DNA of 64,000 nt from Spirosoma radiotolerans. GTDB lineage: Bacteria > Bacteroidota > Bacteroidia > Cytophagales > Spirosomataceae. Position numbers and translations under genes: made by a program. Below, one piece after another: positions 26,423 to 34,053 of the stretch. The DNA lies in assembly GCF_000974425.1 (NCBI RefSeq), contig NZ_CP010429.1, forward strand, positions 4,883,501 through 4,947,500. Direction: 5' to 3'. The notes under the pieces were generated by a model, which saw only the letters and a list, made by a program, of their open reading frames with translations, ran no database searches and was not told the DNA's origin. The stretch's first letter is position 1; each line of letters starts with the position of its first letter.

Positions 26423-26923
26423 TTATTTCTTAACCCCAGTAATATCTCCCCGCTTGGTAAGTGTAACCCCAAGCTGCAGCGTTTCCGTTTTTGTGTTGAG
26501 GGTAATTGCTTTATCCTGTATCACAAATTGACCTTGGGCTGTGTAGGTAGCATCGTATGTTTTCCCACCAAATACTAGTGGTTCGCTTTGCTTGTCGATA
26601 ATGGTGTACGTCGCATCGACCAATTCAGCCGTTAATGTTTGCTTGGTTGTACTATTAAAAAGCAGTTCTAAGTAAACTTGATTGGCGACCTGTGCCTTTG
26701 TGACCGTAATCTGGACCTTACCAGCTTCCGGATCAGAAGCCTGAAGACTGTTATTGATGTATGTTGTCGACTTATAATCACCATCATATACACCTACATA
26801 CTGATCGCGGGGATCGACCTCATCCGCTCCACCTGATTTTTTGCAGGCTGTGGTCAGCGAACCAAGGATCATTAAAGCAAGACATGTATTTCGTATGGAT
26901 CGAACGGCATAAGCAGTAGCCAT
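26423..26923 (-). CDS. hypothetical lipoprotein
   Basis: A 166-residue lipoprotein of no recognised family. The signal 'CLALMILGSLTTACKKS' has a lipobox with Cys27, and the following 'GGADEVDPRDQYVG' is a flexible linker. The mature part looks like a small beta sandwich or barrel with repeated Thr-rich strands ('YVGVYDGDYKSTTYINN', 'GKVQITVTKAQVANQVYLELLFN', 'LTAELVDATYTIIDK'). Such single-domain surface lipoproteins are frequent in this phylum. It is 36 bases upstream of the serine hydrolase on the same strand, possibly in the same transcript. Confidence 0.75.
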   Translation of the reverse strand: MATAYAVRSIRNTCLALMILGSLTTACKKSGGADEVDPRDQYVGVYDGDYKSTTYINNSLQASDPEAGKVQITVTKAQVANQVYLELLFNSTTKQTLTAELVDATYTIIDKQSEPLVFGGKTYDATYTAQGQFVIQDKAITLNTKTETLQLGVTLTKRGDITGVKK

Positions 26924-27032
26924 GAGTTGATATGTGTATTGGGTTATGTTCAGACGTTGTCTATCAAACGCCGTGCCGGGTTTACGAAGTATAAAACCAG
27001 TGCAAAACTACAAATTTGCGTAGGTTTACAGT

Positions 27033-27557
27033 ATGGCAGAACGGTACAGTAACCAGCTCTCTTATGGAGCTAACAATCTGGTCATTGCGCTTTCGGAAAC
27101 AGAAGTCGCCAAGATTTTTCGGGGCGACACGCGCTCTGACATTGGCTCTGAAGCCGAAAAACTAAAAGTAGCTAATCGCATAAACGAACTCATGGTACGT
27201 TTCATCAGACTCGATTACGACGATGAGCACAGCTGGGACATGTTGATTATGGAGCGATTATACCCGCTTGATTTTCGAAGTCTGGAAATCAGCAAACGAG
27301 AATTGCTGTTGGATGTATTCGAGGATGAACTGCGCCAATTGCACCAGGCTGGCTTTGTCCACCGGGATGTTAGACAACCTTCTGACCAGTCGGGCGAGCG
27401 CTATGACAATGTATTCCTGACGAATCAGGGTCTGCGACTGATCGACGCAGGCATTTCGGCTCTACGTGTGCAGGTAGGCGATAAATTGTTCGGAAAATAC
27501 CTCGAAATTGAAGAACGCGAAATGGCTGAATTCCGAACGTATTTTTTGAATAGATAA
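27033..27557 (+). CDS. minimal protein kinase-like protein
   Basis: A 174-residue cytoplasmic protein with a shortened kinase fold. A beta3-type lysine lies in 'SETEVAKIFRG' (Lys27), a possible helix-C glutamate is near residue 42, and the catalytic loop is 'FVHRDVRQ' with His110, Arg111 and Asp112. The metal-binding Asn is 126 ('YDNVFLT') and the DFG equivalent is 'LIDAG' with Asp138. The loop between HRD and Asn is longer than in ordinary kinases (13 residues between Asp112 and Asn126). There is no activation segment or large C-lobe, since only about 34 residues follow DAG. It could be a small active kinase, a phosphotransferase or a truncated relative. Its neighbours, a lipoprotein gene and a flavin-type protein gene, give no hint. 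Confidence 0.65.
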   Translation: MAERYSNQLSYGANNLVIALSETEVAKIFRGDTRSDIGSEAEKLKVANRINELMVRFIRLDYDDEHSWDMLIMERLYPLDFRSLEISKRELLLDVFEDELRQLHQAGFVHRDVRQPSDQSGERYDNVFLTNQGLRLIDAGISALRVQVGDKLFGKYLEIEEREMAEFRTYFLNR

Positions 27558-27605
27558 ACGACGCTGACAGACCCGCTCTAAAGTCGCATCTGCCAGCGCC
27601 GTTTA
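27555..27605. terminator. bidirectional terminator between kinase-like and PNPOx genes
   Basis: A 17-base inverted repeat (27555-27571 with 27589-27605) with two mismatches starts inside the stop codon of the kinase-like gene and ends 15 bases before the convergent gene's stop. It lacks a strong T run on either strand. Confidence 0.65.
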
Positions 27606-27620
27606 CCCGTACTACGTTTG

Positions 27621-28136
27621 CTACTGAGGCTCGTCGCCAAATTTCTCGTTACGTCCCGACTTGTCGGAGTCGCCGGTAATCGCTCCCTTCGCCATTTCGA
27701 ACAGTTTCACCATTTTTCCACCCGGCCGATCCCAGTATTCGCCAGCGTGAGTCGTTACTTTTAGCAAGGCAATATCCGGATCATCTTTGCCATTCGGAAA
27801 CCACGTTTTCAGGAAATCGCTCCACAACTGGTCTACTTTAGCTTTGTCTTTTACGACCTCTGCGTATCCTGAAGTGGATACGTATACCTCCGATCCGGGG
27901 TCCGAAAAGCCCAGAGCGACACGGTCGTTCTGGCGTAATTCGCTTACCTTGTTTGAGTTTTCATAGGTAAAGAACCACATGGTACCATCGGGCTCTATTT
28001 CATGAGTTGCCATTGGACGCGTATGAAAATCGCCATCGGACTCCTGCGTCGTGAGCATAGCAATCCGAATGTCCTTGATTTTGTCTTTCAGCTTATCCAC
28101 TTCAAGTGAAGTCAGTGCGCGTTGTTGCGTTTGCAT
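27621..28136 (-). CDS. pyridoxamine 5'-phosphate oxidase-like general stress protein
   Basis: A 171-residue FMN-type split-barrel protein of the PNPOx-like/general stress protein 26 group. Signs are 'IRIAMLTTQESDGDFHTRPMATHEIEPDGTMWFFTYENSNKVSELRQNDRVALGFSDPGSEVYVSTSGYAEVVKD', the flavin-binding core. Next is 'LWSDFLKTWFPNGKDDPDIALLKVTTHAGEYWDRPGGKMV', the usual C-terminal part with 'AEYWD'-like motif. The end is a charged tail that begins at about residue 150 ('AKGAITGDSDKSGRNEKFGDEPQ'). Such proteins bind FMN or F420 and respond to general stress. The real substrate is unknown. Confidence 0.92.
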   Translation of the reverse strand: MQTQQRALTSLEVDKLKDKIKDIRIAMLTTQESDGDFHTRPMATHEIEPDGTMWFFTYENSNKVSELRQNDRVALGFSDPGSEVYVSTSGYAEVVKDKAKVDQLWSDFLKTWFPNGKDDPDIALLKVTTHAGEYWDRPGGKMVKLFEMAKGAITGDSDKSGRNEKFGDEPQ

Positions 28137-28309
28137 GAGATTTCAGGTTTTGTTGTCCAGACGGAATCACATGTTTAGCCATAGGGTTTATAGGCTATGA
28201 CTAAATTTCGGATAAGTTGAGCCAATGGCCTTTAGGGTTAAGAGAGGCTGAAGTAGAAAGCAGGATCGGTTAACTTCGGACTGTTATCCAGTAAGCTCTA
28301 CCATAAACG

Positions 28310-29362
28310 ATGACGATGAAAGAATCAGATAAGCCGAATCTTTTCACTTATGCAACCAGTGAATTGTCGCAGGATGCCTTCATTTGCGGGCTGGCTGCTT
28401 GGGCTGACCCGAAATTCAAAACCGCTGATCCTGCTTTACATCAAGTTGCCAGTGACTTCATCGCTTCATTAATTCATAGACATAAGCCGCATTACGACGT
28501 CTCAAGGATTAATAGTGTCAATGTTGAGAGGCAGGTTGAGAAATTAGACGTATTAATCAAAATCATTGAAAATTCAGACGATAAATTAGCTATCTTAATT
28601 GAAGATAAAACGCATACTGACCACCATTCGGGCCAGTTGGGGAGATATTACGAGAACGCTACTAAGAGTTTCGCTATTGAGCAGATTATACCAATATATT
28701 TTAAAACGGGCTACCAGTCAAAATTTGATGTGGGCAACTACAAAACCTACTTACGGAAGGATTTTTTAGCCCTATTGAAAAGTGGAAGTGAAAGAGTTAA
28801 GAACGCCATTTACAGTGACTTCTTATCTCATTTAGAGCATATGGAGTATGTCGTTAATCAATACAGTGTTAAAGATTTAATTAAAACAGATGGTAGCAAT
28901 GGTTGGGACCCCGATGATTGGCGTGGGTTCTTTATGAGCTTATACGACAAACGCAACCAGCTCTATGAAGTTACTGAGGACGATACAGCTAACTGGAGCT
29001 ACATTGCCAACCCATCGGGTGGCTTCTTCGGTTTTTGGTGGTATTTTAAGACAATCCAAAATAGCCCATTTACACCATACCTTCAGTTGGAAAATGACGC
29101 TTTGTGTTTTAAGATTGAGGTAAAAGACGAAACTAAACGACAAGAATCAAGGGGAGAAGCTTATCAAAAATTAACTGAGGCTAGCAGCCAACTTGGTGTA
29201 GAACTTAGCCGACCAACCCGTATGGGGAGTGGACGCTATATGACAGTTCTACGCTGGAAAGGTGATTATAGGTCCCAAAAAGATAATAAGCTAGACTTTG
29301 ACGCAACTTTAGAAAACCTTAAGAAAGCACAGCAAATTTTAGATACCGCCTTTCCGCAATGA
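28310..29362 (+). CDS. PD-(D/E)XK nuclease family protein (PDDEXK_4-like)
   Basis: A 350-residue protein with a likely nuclease core near the N-terminus: 'RQVEKLDVLIKIIENSDDKLAILIEDKTHTDHHSGQLGRYYE'. This supplies Asp80, Glu98-Asp99-Lys100 and Gln109, the PD-(D/E)XK arrangement of the PDDEXK_4 family. The rest (about 120-350) includes 'WSYIANPSGGFFGFWWYF' and ends 'LDFDATLENLKKAQQILDTAFPQ', with no other domain I recognise. Members occur alone and inside defence islands. Its TGA overlaps the ATG of the DUF6922-like gene (ATGA at 29359-29362), so the two are translated together. The gene is AT-richer than its neighbours: 25 of 60 bases at 28321-28380 are G or C. This supports horizontal gain. 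Confidence 0.8.
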   Translation: MTMKESDKPNLFTYATSELSQDAFICGLAAWADPKFKTADPALHQVASDFIASLIHRHKPHYDVSRINSVNVERQVEKLDVLIKIIENSDDKLAILIEDKTHTDHHSGQLGRYYENATKSFAIEQIIPIYFKTGYQSKFDVGNYKTYLRKDFLALLKSGSERVKNAIYSDFLSHLEHMEYVVNQYSVKDLIKTDGSNGWDPDDWRGFFMSLYDKRNQLYEVTEDDTANWSYIANPSGGFFGFWWYFKTIQNSPFTPYLQLENDALCFKIEVKDETKRQESRGEAYQKLTEASSQLGVELSRPTRMGSGRYMTVLRWKGDYRSQKDNKLDFDATLENLKKAQQILDTAFPQ

Positions 29363-29658
29363 CAGCACCTCGCCCTAACCTCTCTTCCATCGCCTTCTGG
29401 GATGTGGACATGCAGAAGCTGAATTACAACGACAATGCCCGATTTGTTATTGAAAAAATAATGAATTATGGTTTGTGGGCGGATATACTGGAAATTTTGC
29501 GGTTCTACGGCCACGAACGCGTAAAAGCGGAGGTCGTTCAGGCACGTTATCTCAAAAAGAAAACGCTATCGTTTTGTTGCGCTATCTTTGATCTCACTCC
29601 TGATCAGTTTCGATGCTATACACAGCAACAGTCGAACCCAACACCTTGGAATTATTGA
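29359..29658 (+). CDS. DUF6922-like small protein, probable antitoxin partner
   Basis: A 99-residue basic helical protein. The pattern 'FWDVDMQKLNYNDNARFVIEKIMNYGLWADILEILRFYGHERVKAEVVQARYLKKKTLSFCCAIFDLTPDQFRCY' matches what I know of DUF6922 proteins, which are found next to AbiEii-type nucleotidyltransferases in Bacteroidota and are presumed antitoxins. It starts inside the stop of the PD-(D/E)XK gene (ATGA) and overlaps the start of the AbiEii gene by 46 bases. Assignment as antitoxin is inference from position and size; there is no obvious DNA-binding motif beyond possible helix-turn-helix-like spacing. Confidence 0.75.
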   Translation: MTAPRPNLSSIAFWDVDMQKLNYNDNARFVIEKIMNYGLWADILEILRFYGHERVKAEVVQARYLKKKTLSFCCAIFDLTPDQFRCYTQQQSNPTPWNY

Positions 29659-30227
29659 AGAGGCTTATGCAAGAGCCTTTTCTTGCCCCATTCGCGTTAG
29701 CAGGTGGCACGAATCTAGCCTTACGATATGGCCACCGATTATCCATTGATCTTGATCTATTTACAAGTCAGTCGTTCAATGAGCAACAGGTGTTTGATCA
29801 ATTGGTAATTGGCTTTCCAACAATTATAAAAACCGATGAGTCAAAGAACACACTCAGTCTATTTATTGAAGGTGTTAAAGTTGATTTAATAGCACACCGT
29901 TACCCACTACTTACTGATTTTACAAAAATTTCGGATGTCCGACTTTGGTCTGCTGAAGATGTGATTGCGATGAAGTTAGGAGCAGTTAGTGGACGAGGAG
30001 CCAAAAAAGATTTTTGGGATTTGGCTGAGTTGCTGAACCATTTTTCGTTAGCACAAATGCTTCAGTTTTTCACAGCGAAGTACAGCAATAGTGACCCTGG
30101 TTATGTCGTCCGCTCGTTGACTTATTTTGATGATGCCGAACTGCAGGCCGACCCAATAACACTAAATGGCATTACATGGCCCCAAGTGAAGCAGCGCGTT
30201 TTACAAGCCGTGAGAGGTTTACTCTGA
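29613..30227 (+). CDS. AbiEii/AbiGii-type nucleotidyltransferase (toxin)
   Basis: A 204-residue nucleotidyltransferase of the AbiEii family, the toxin part of type IV-like abortive infection and toxin-antitoxin pairs. The signature is 'FALAGGTNLALRYGHRLSIDLDLFT' with Gly31-Gly32 and the catalytic Asp46 and Asp48, then 'IEGVKVDLIAHRYP' (third acidic residue), 'AEDVIAMKLGAVSGRGAKKDFWDLAELL' and 'YVVRSLTYFDDAE'. Homologues transfer nucleotides to tRNA or other targets. It overlaps the DUF6922-like gene by 46 bases and follows the same island. The next gene, dnaE, starts 160 bases downstream and is unrelated. Confidence 0.87.
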   Translation: MLYTATVEPNTLELLKRLMQEPFLAPFALAGGTNLALRYGHRLSIDLDLFTSQSFNEQQVFDQLVIGFPTIIKTDESKNTLSLFIEGVKVDLIAHRYPLLTDFTKISDVRLWSAEDVIAMKLGAVSGRGAKKDFWDLAELLNHFSLAQMLQFFTAKYSNSDPGYVVRSLTYFDDAELQADPITLNGITWPQVKQRVLQAVRGLL

Positions 30228-30389
30228 GCCCGTTCGCAGTCATTTCATCATCAGCCTTTTACCAAATTCTTTTTCAAAAATCCCTGGAAGCTAGCATAGG
30301 TTGCCCGCTGGTTTGTCTATTTTTACAGACCAACGTAATCCTGTAAATCAGGAAAATCGCAACAATCCTGGTTCAGCCAATTCAGACAT

Positions 30390-33300
30390 ATGCAATTCTC
30401 TCATCTCCACTGCCATACCCAATACTCGCTGCTCGATGGTCAGGCCGACATTAAAAAGCTGATTAAGAAGGCAAAAGCCGATAATATGCCTGCCGTTGCC
30501 ATCACGGATCACGGCAATATGTTTGGCGTATTTGAGTTTGTGGCCGAAGCCAGCAAACAGGGGATCAAGCCTATTGTGGGGTGCGAGTTTTATGTGGTGG
30601 AAGACCATACCAAAAAACAATTTACCAAAGAGCAGAAAGACGTTCGCTACCACCAGCTGCTACTGGCGAAGAACGCCCAGGGCTACAAAAACCTGGCAAA
30701 ACTCTGCTCGCTCGGCTATATGGAGGGGCTATATGGAAAATACCCCCGCGTTACCAAAGAGCTGATCGACCAATACAAAGAGGGCCTCATTGCATCCACC
30801 TGCTGCATCGGAGCGTCCGTTCCGAAGACCATTCTTAAGAAGGGCGAAGAAGCGGGTGAAATTGAATTCAAATGGTGGCTCGACCGCTTTGGCGAGGATT
30901 ATTACGTTGAACTACAACGCCACGAAATTCCGGATCAGATTAAAGCTAACGAGATACTGATCAAGTTTGCCCGGAAGTACAATGTCAAGATTATAGCGTC
31001 CAACGATTCGCACTACGTCGATCAGGACGACTGGGTAGCGCACGACATCCTGCTCTGCGTAAACACCAACGAAAAGCAAAGTACGCCGTCGATGAAGGAT
31101 TTCAGCGACGACGACGTGATGCCTAAAAATACGCGCTTTGCCTTCTTCAGCGATCAGTTCTATTTTAAGAACACGCAGGAGATGACGACGCTTTTCCATG
31201 ACTTGCCCGAAGCCATTGACAATACTAATGAGATCGTCGGTAAAGTCGATACGCTGAAGCTCAAGCGGGACATCATGCTGCCCAACTTCCCGATTCCGCA
31301 GGAGTTCCAGCAGCATAGCGACGATGTACTGAATCAGTGGGAGTACCTGCGCCACCTGACTTACACGGGGGCTAAGGAACGCTACGTAGACATTCTACCG
31401 CACATCCAGGAACGACTTGACTTTGAGCTATTTACCATCAAAACGATGGGTTTCGCCGGGTACTTTCTCATCGTAGCCGACTTCATTAAAGCGGGGCGCG
31501 ATTTGGGCGTTATGATTGGGCCCGGCCGTGGCTCGGCGGCTGGTAGCGCCGTGGCCTATTGCACGGGAATCACCAACATCGACCCCATCAAGTACGACTT
31601 GCTGTTCGAGCGATTCCTGAATCCTGACCGGAAGTCAATGCCCGATATTGATACGGACTTCGACGACGAAGGCCGCCAGAAGGTGATTGATTATGTGGTG
31701 CAGAAATACGGCAAGTCGCAGGTGGCCCAGATTGTTACGTATGGCACCATGGCGTCGAAATCGTCCATTAAGGATGTAGCGCGGGTGATGGATTTGCCGT
31801 TACAGGACGCCAACGCCGTTGTGAAGCTCGTGCCCGACAAGCCAACGTATAACATGACACTCAAACGCATCTTCGAGGACCCGCTCGAAGGACCGGGTGG
31901 ACTGTCGAACGTTATTCAGCCCGAAGAGCTTGAGAATGTGAAGCGGATGCGGGCACTCGAAGCAGGTGACAAAAGTGCCGCCCAGGCTATGCGGATTGTC
32001 GACTACGAAAAGGTATCGGCCGTCCTCAAACAAGCGCGTAAACTCGAAGGTACCGTACGGAACACGGGCTTGCACGCGGCCGGAATCATCATCGCGCCCA
32101 GTGATCTTTCAGATATTGTCCCGGTTTCTACATCGAAAGATACGAACCTGATTATTACCCAGTATGAGGGCAAAGTCATTGAGGATGCGGGCGTTATCAA
32201 GATGGACTTCCTGGGGCTGCGCAACCTCACGATCATTAAGGAATGTTTGCGACTGATCAAGCAAAATCACGGGGGATTCTACGTCAACGGGGTAGAAACC
32301 GACATTGATGATATTCCGCTGGACGACGAAGAAACCTATAAGCTGTTCCAGCGGGGCGAAACCAACGCCGTGTTCCAGTTTGAATCCGACGGCATGAAAA
32401 AGCACATGAAGGACCTGAAGCCTGACCGCTTCGGTGATCTCATTGCCATGAACGCCCTTTATCGTCCGGGCCCAATTGCCTACATTCCAAACTACATTAA
32501 CCGGAAACACGGGCGGGAAGAAGTCAAGTACGACATGCCCGAAATGGAGGAGTATCTGGCAGATACATACGGTATTACCGTGTATCAGGAACAGTTGATG
32601 TTGCTGTCGCAAAAACTCGGCAACTTCACCAAAGGCGACGCCGACGTGCTGCGGAAGGCGATGGGGAAAAAGGATAAAGCCACGCTGGATAAAATGAAGG
32701 GCAAGTTTATGGATGGCTGTGCCTCCAATAACCTTCCTCTGAAAGTCTGCGAGAAAGTCTGGACCGACTGGGAAGCCTTTGCGTCGTATGCCTTCAACAA
32801 ATCGCACTCAACCTGCTACGCTTTCGTCGCCTACCAAACGGCCTATCTAAAAGCGCATTATCGTTCGGAGTACATGGCGGCCGTCCTGACAAGCTGCCTT
32901 GGCACGATTGACAAAATTACGTTCTTCATGGAGGAATGTAAGAATATAAACATCCCGGTTCTCGGTCCGGACGTTAATGAATCCGAACGCTTTTTCGGGG
33001 TCAATAAGAAAGGCGAAATTCGATTTGGGCTGGGTGGTATCAAAGGCGCTGGCGATGCGGCTGTAGAAGCCATCATTGAGGAGCGGAAAGCGGGCGGGCC
33101 ATTCAAGGATATTTTTGATTTTGCCATTCGGGTCAACTTGCGAACGGTGAACAAAAAAACGTGGGAATCGCTGGCCTACGCAGGTGCTTTTGATAGCATC
33201 GACGAGTACCACCGGGCACAATATTTCGAGATGGGCGAAGGCGATACGTCGCCATTCTTGGATAAAATTATCCGCTACGCGAACAACTACCACGCCGAAA

Positions 33301-34025
33301 AAGCAGCCGCCCAACAGTCGCTGTTTGGCGCGATGATGGGTGGCGAACCTATGCTTTCCCGACCCAAAGCGCCTACTGTAACGGAGTGGAACCAGATTGA
33401 GAAGCTAAAATTTGAGAAGGACGTTGTTGGTTTTTACATTACCGGTCACCCACTTGACGAGTTCAAGCTCGAAATGGAAGGCTTTTGCAACTGTACGCTA
33501 GCCAATATTTTTGAGACGAAACAGGCCGAAATTAAAGTAGGCGGTATCGTTTCGGCCGTGCAAATGCGGGTAACCAAAAGCGGTAACCCGTTCTGTATCT
33601 TCAAGTTAGAAGATTACAACAGTTCGCTGGAGATGGCTCTCTTCGGGGATGACTACGTTCGGCTGGTCCAATACATTGAGGTAGGTCGTTTTCTGCACAT
33701 TACCGGCAAGACCCAGAATAAGTGGGGTTCAGAACAACTGGAGTTCAAGCCAACGAGTATCCGGCTACTGAACGACATGCGCGAAAAATTCTGCAAAGAA
33801 CTTCGTGTATCCCTAACCATCGATGCACTGAACGCGCAACTTGTGGCCAAAATCAATGAGTTGGTCAACGCTCACCCCGGCACCTGTACCCTATCGCTGA
33901 ACGTCATTGACCATAACGAGCGCATCGAAGTCAGCCTGCAGTCGCGCACGTTAAAAGTATCACCGGCCAACACCTTTCTGCGGGCGCTAGAGGCTATCGA
34001 TGGCGTGACGTGTAAGGTAGCATAA
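30390..34025 (+). CDS. dnaE: DNA polymerase III alpha subunit
   Basis: The catalytic subunit of the replicative polymerase, 1211 residues. A PHP domain opens the protein ('FSHLHCHTQYSLLDGQADIKKLIKKAKADNMPAVAITDHGNMFG', with its metal ligands). The C-family polymerase core has 'PDIDTDFDDEGRQKVIDYV' near 417 and 'IKMDFLGLRNL' near 603, which hold the catalytic aspartates. Near 973 'AAQQSLFGA' is a plausible sliding-clamp binding motif. An OB-fold from about 1048 ('EIKVGGIVSAVQMRVTKSGNPFCIFKLEDYNSSLEMALFGDDY') completes it. It starts 162 bases after the AbiEii gene, so it has its own promoter. Its stop codon lies inside a hairpin shared with the convergent GAF gene. Confidence 0.97.
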   Translation: MQFSHLHCHTQYSLLDGQADIKKLIKKAKADNMPAVAITDHGNMFGVFEFVAEASKQGIKPIVGCEFYVVEDHTKKQFTKEQKDVRYHQLLLAKNAQGYKNLAKLCSLGYMEGLYGKYPRVTKELIDQYKEGLIASTCCIGASVPKTILKKGEEAGEIEFKWWLDRFGEDYYVELQRHEIPDQIKANEILIKFARKYNVKIIASNDSHYVDQDDWVAHDILLCVNTNEKQSTPSMKDFSDDDVMPKNTRFAFFSDQFYFKNTQEMTTLFHDLPEAIDNTNEIVGKVDTLKLKRDIMLPNFPIPQEFQQHSDDVLNQWEYLRHLTYTGAKERYVDILPHIQERLDFELFTIKTMGFAGYFLIVADFIKAGRDLGVMIGPGRGSAAGSAVAYCTGITNIDPIKYDLLFERFLNPDRKSMPDIDTDFDDEGRQKVIDYVVQKYGKSQVAQIVTYGTMASKSSIKDVARVMDLPLQDANAVVKLVPDKPTYNMTLKRIFEDPLEGPGGLSNVIQPEELENVKRMRALEAGDKSAAQAMRIVDYEKVSAVLKQARKLEGTVRNTGLHAAGIIIAPSDLSDIVPVSTSKDTNLIITQYEGKVIEDAGVIKMDFLGLRNLTIIKECLRLIKQNHGGFYVNGVETDIDDIPLDDEETYKLFQRGETNAVFQFESDGMKKHMKDLKPDRFGDLIAMNALYRPGPIAYIPNYINRKHGREEVKYDMPEMEEYLADTYGITVYQEQLMLLSQKLGNFTKGDADVLRKAMGKKDKATLDKMKGKFMDGCASNNLPLKVCEKVWTDWEAFASYAFNKSHSTCYAFVAYQTAYLKAHYRSEYMAAVLTSCLGTIDKITFFMEECKNINIPVLGPDVNESERFFGVNKKGEIRFGLGGIKGAGDAAVEAIIEERKAGGPFKDIFDFAIRVNLRTVNKKTWESLAYAGAFDSIDEYHRAQYFEMGEGDTSPFLDKIIRYANNYHAEKAAAQQSLFGAMMGGEPMLSRPKAPTVTEWNQIEKLKFEKDVVGFYITGHPLDEFKLEMEGFCNCTLANIFETKQAEIKVGGIVSAVQMRVTKSGNPFCIFKLEDYNSSLEMALFGDDYVRLVQYIEVGRFLHITGKTQNKWGSEQLEFKPTSIRLLNDMREKFCKELRVSLTIDALNAQLVAKINELVNAHPGTCTLSLNVIDHNERIEVSLQSRTLKVSPANTFLRALEAIDGVTCKVA

Positions 34026-34053
34026 CGGTTATCTTATCAACCGTTATGCTACC
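34016..34053. terminator. hairpin embedded in both convergent 3' ends (dnaE and GAF gene)
   Basis: GGTAGCATAACGGTT (34016-34030) pairs perfectly with AACCGTTATGCTACC (34039-34053) around an 8-base loop. The left arm includes the last dnaE codons and its stop (34023-34025); the right arm includes the GAF stop (34044-34046). Only 18 bases separate the two stop codons. No T run follows on either strand. Confidence 0.75.
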
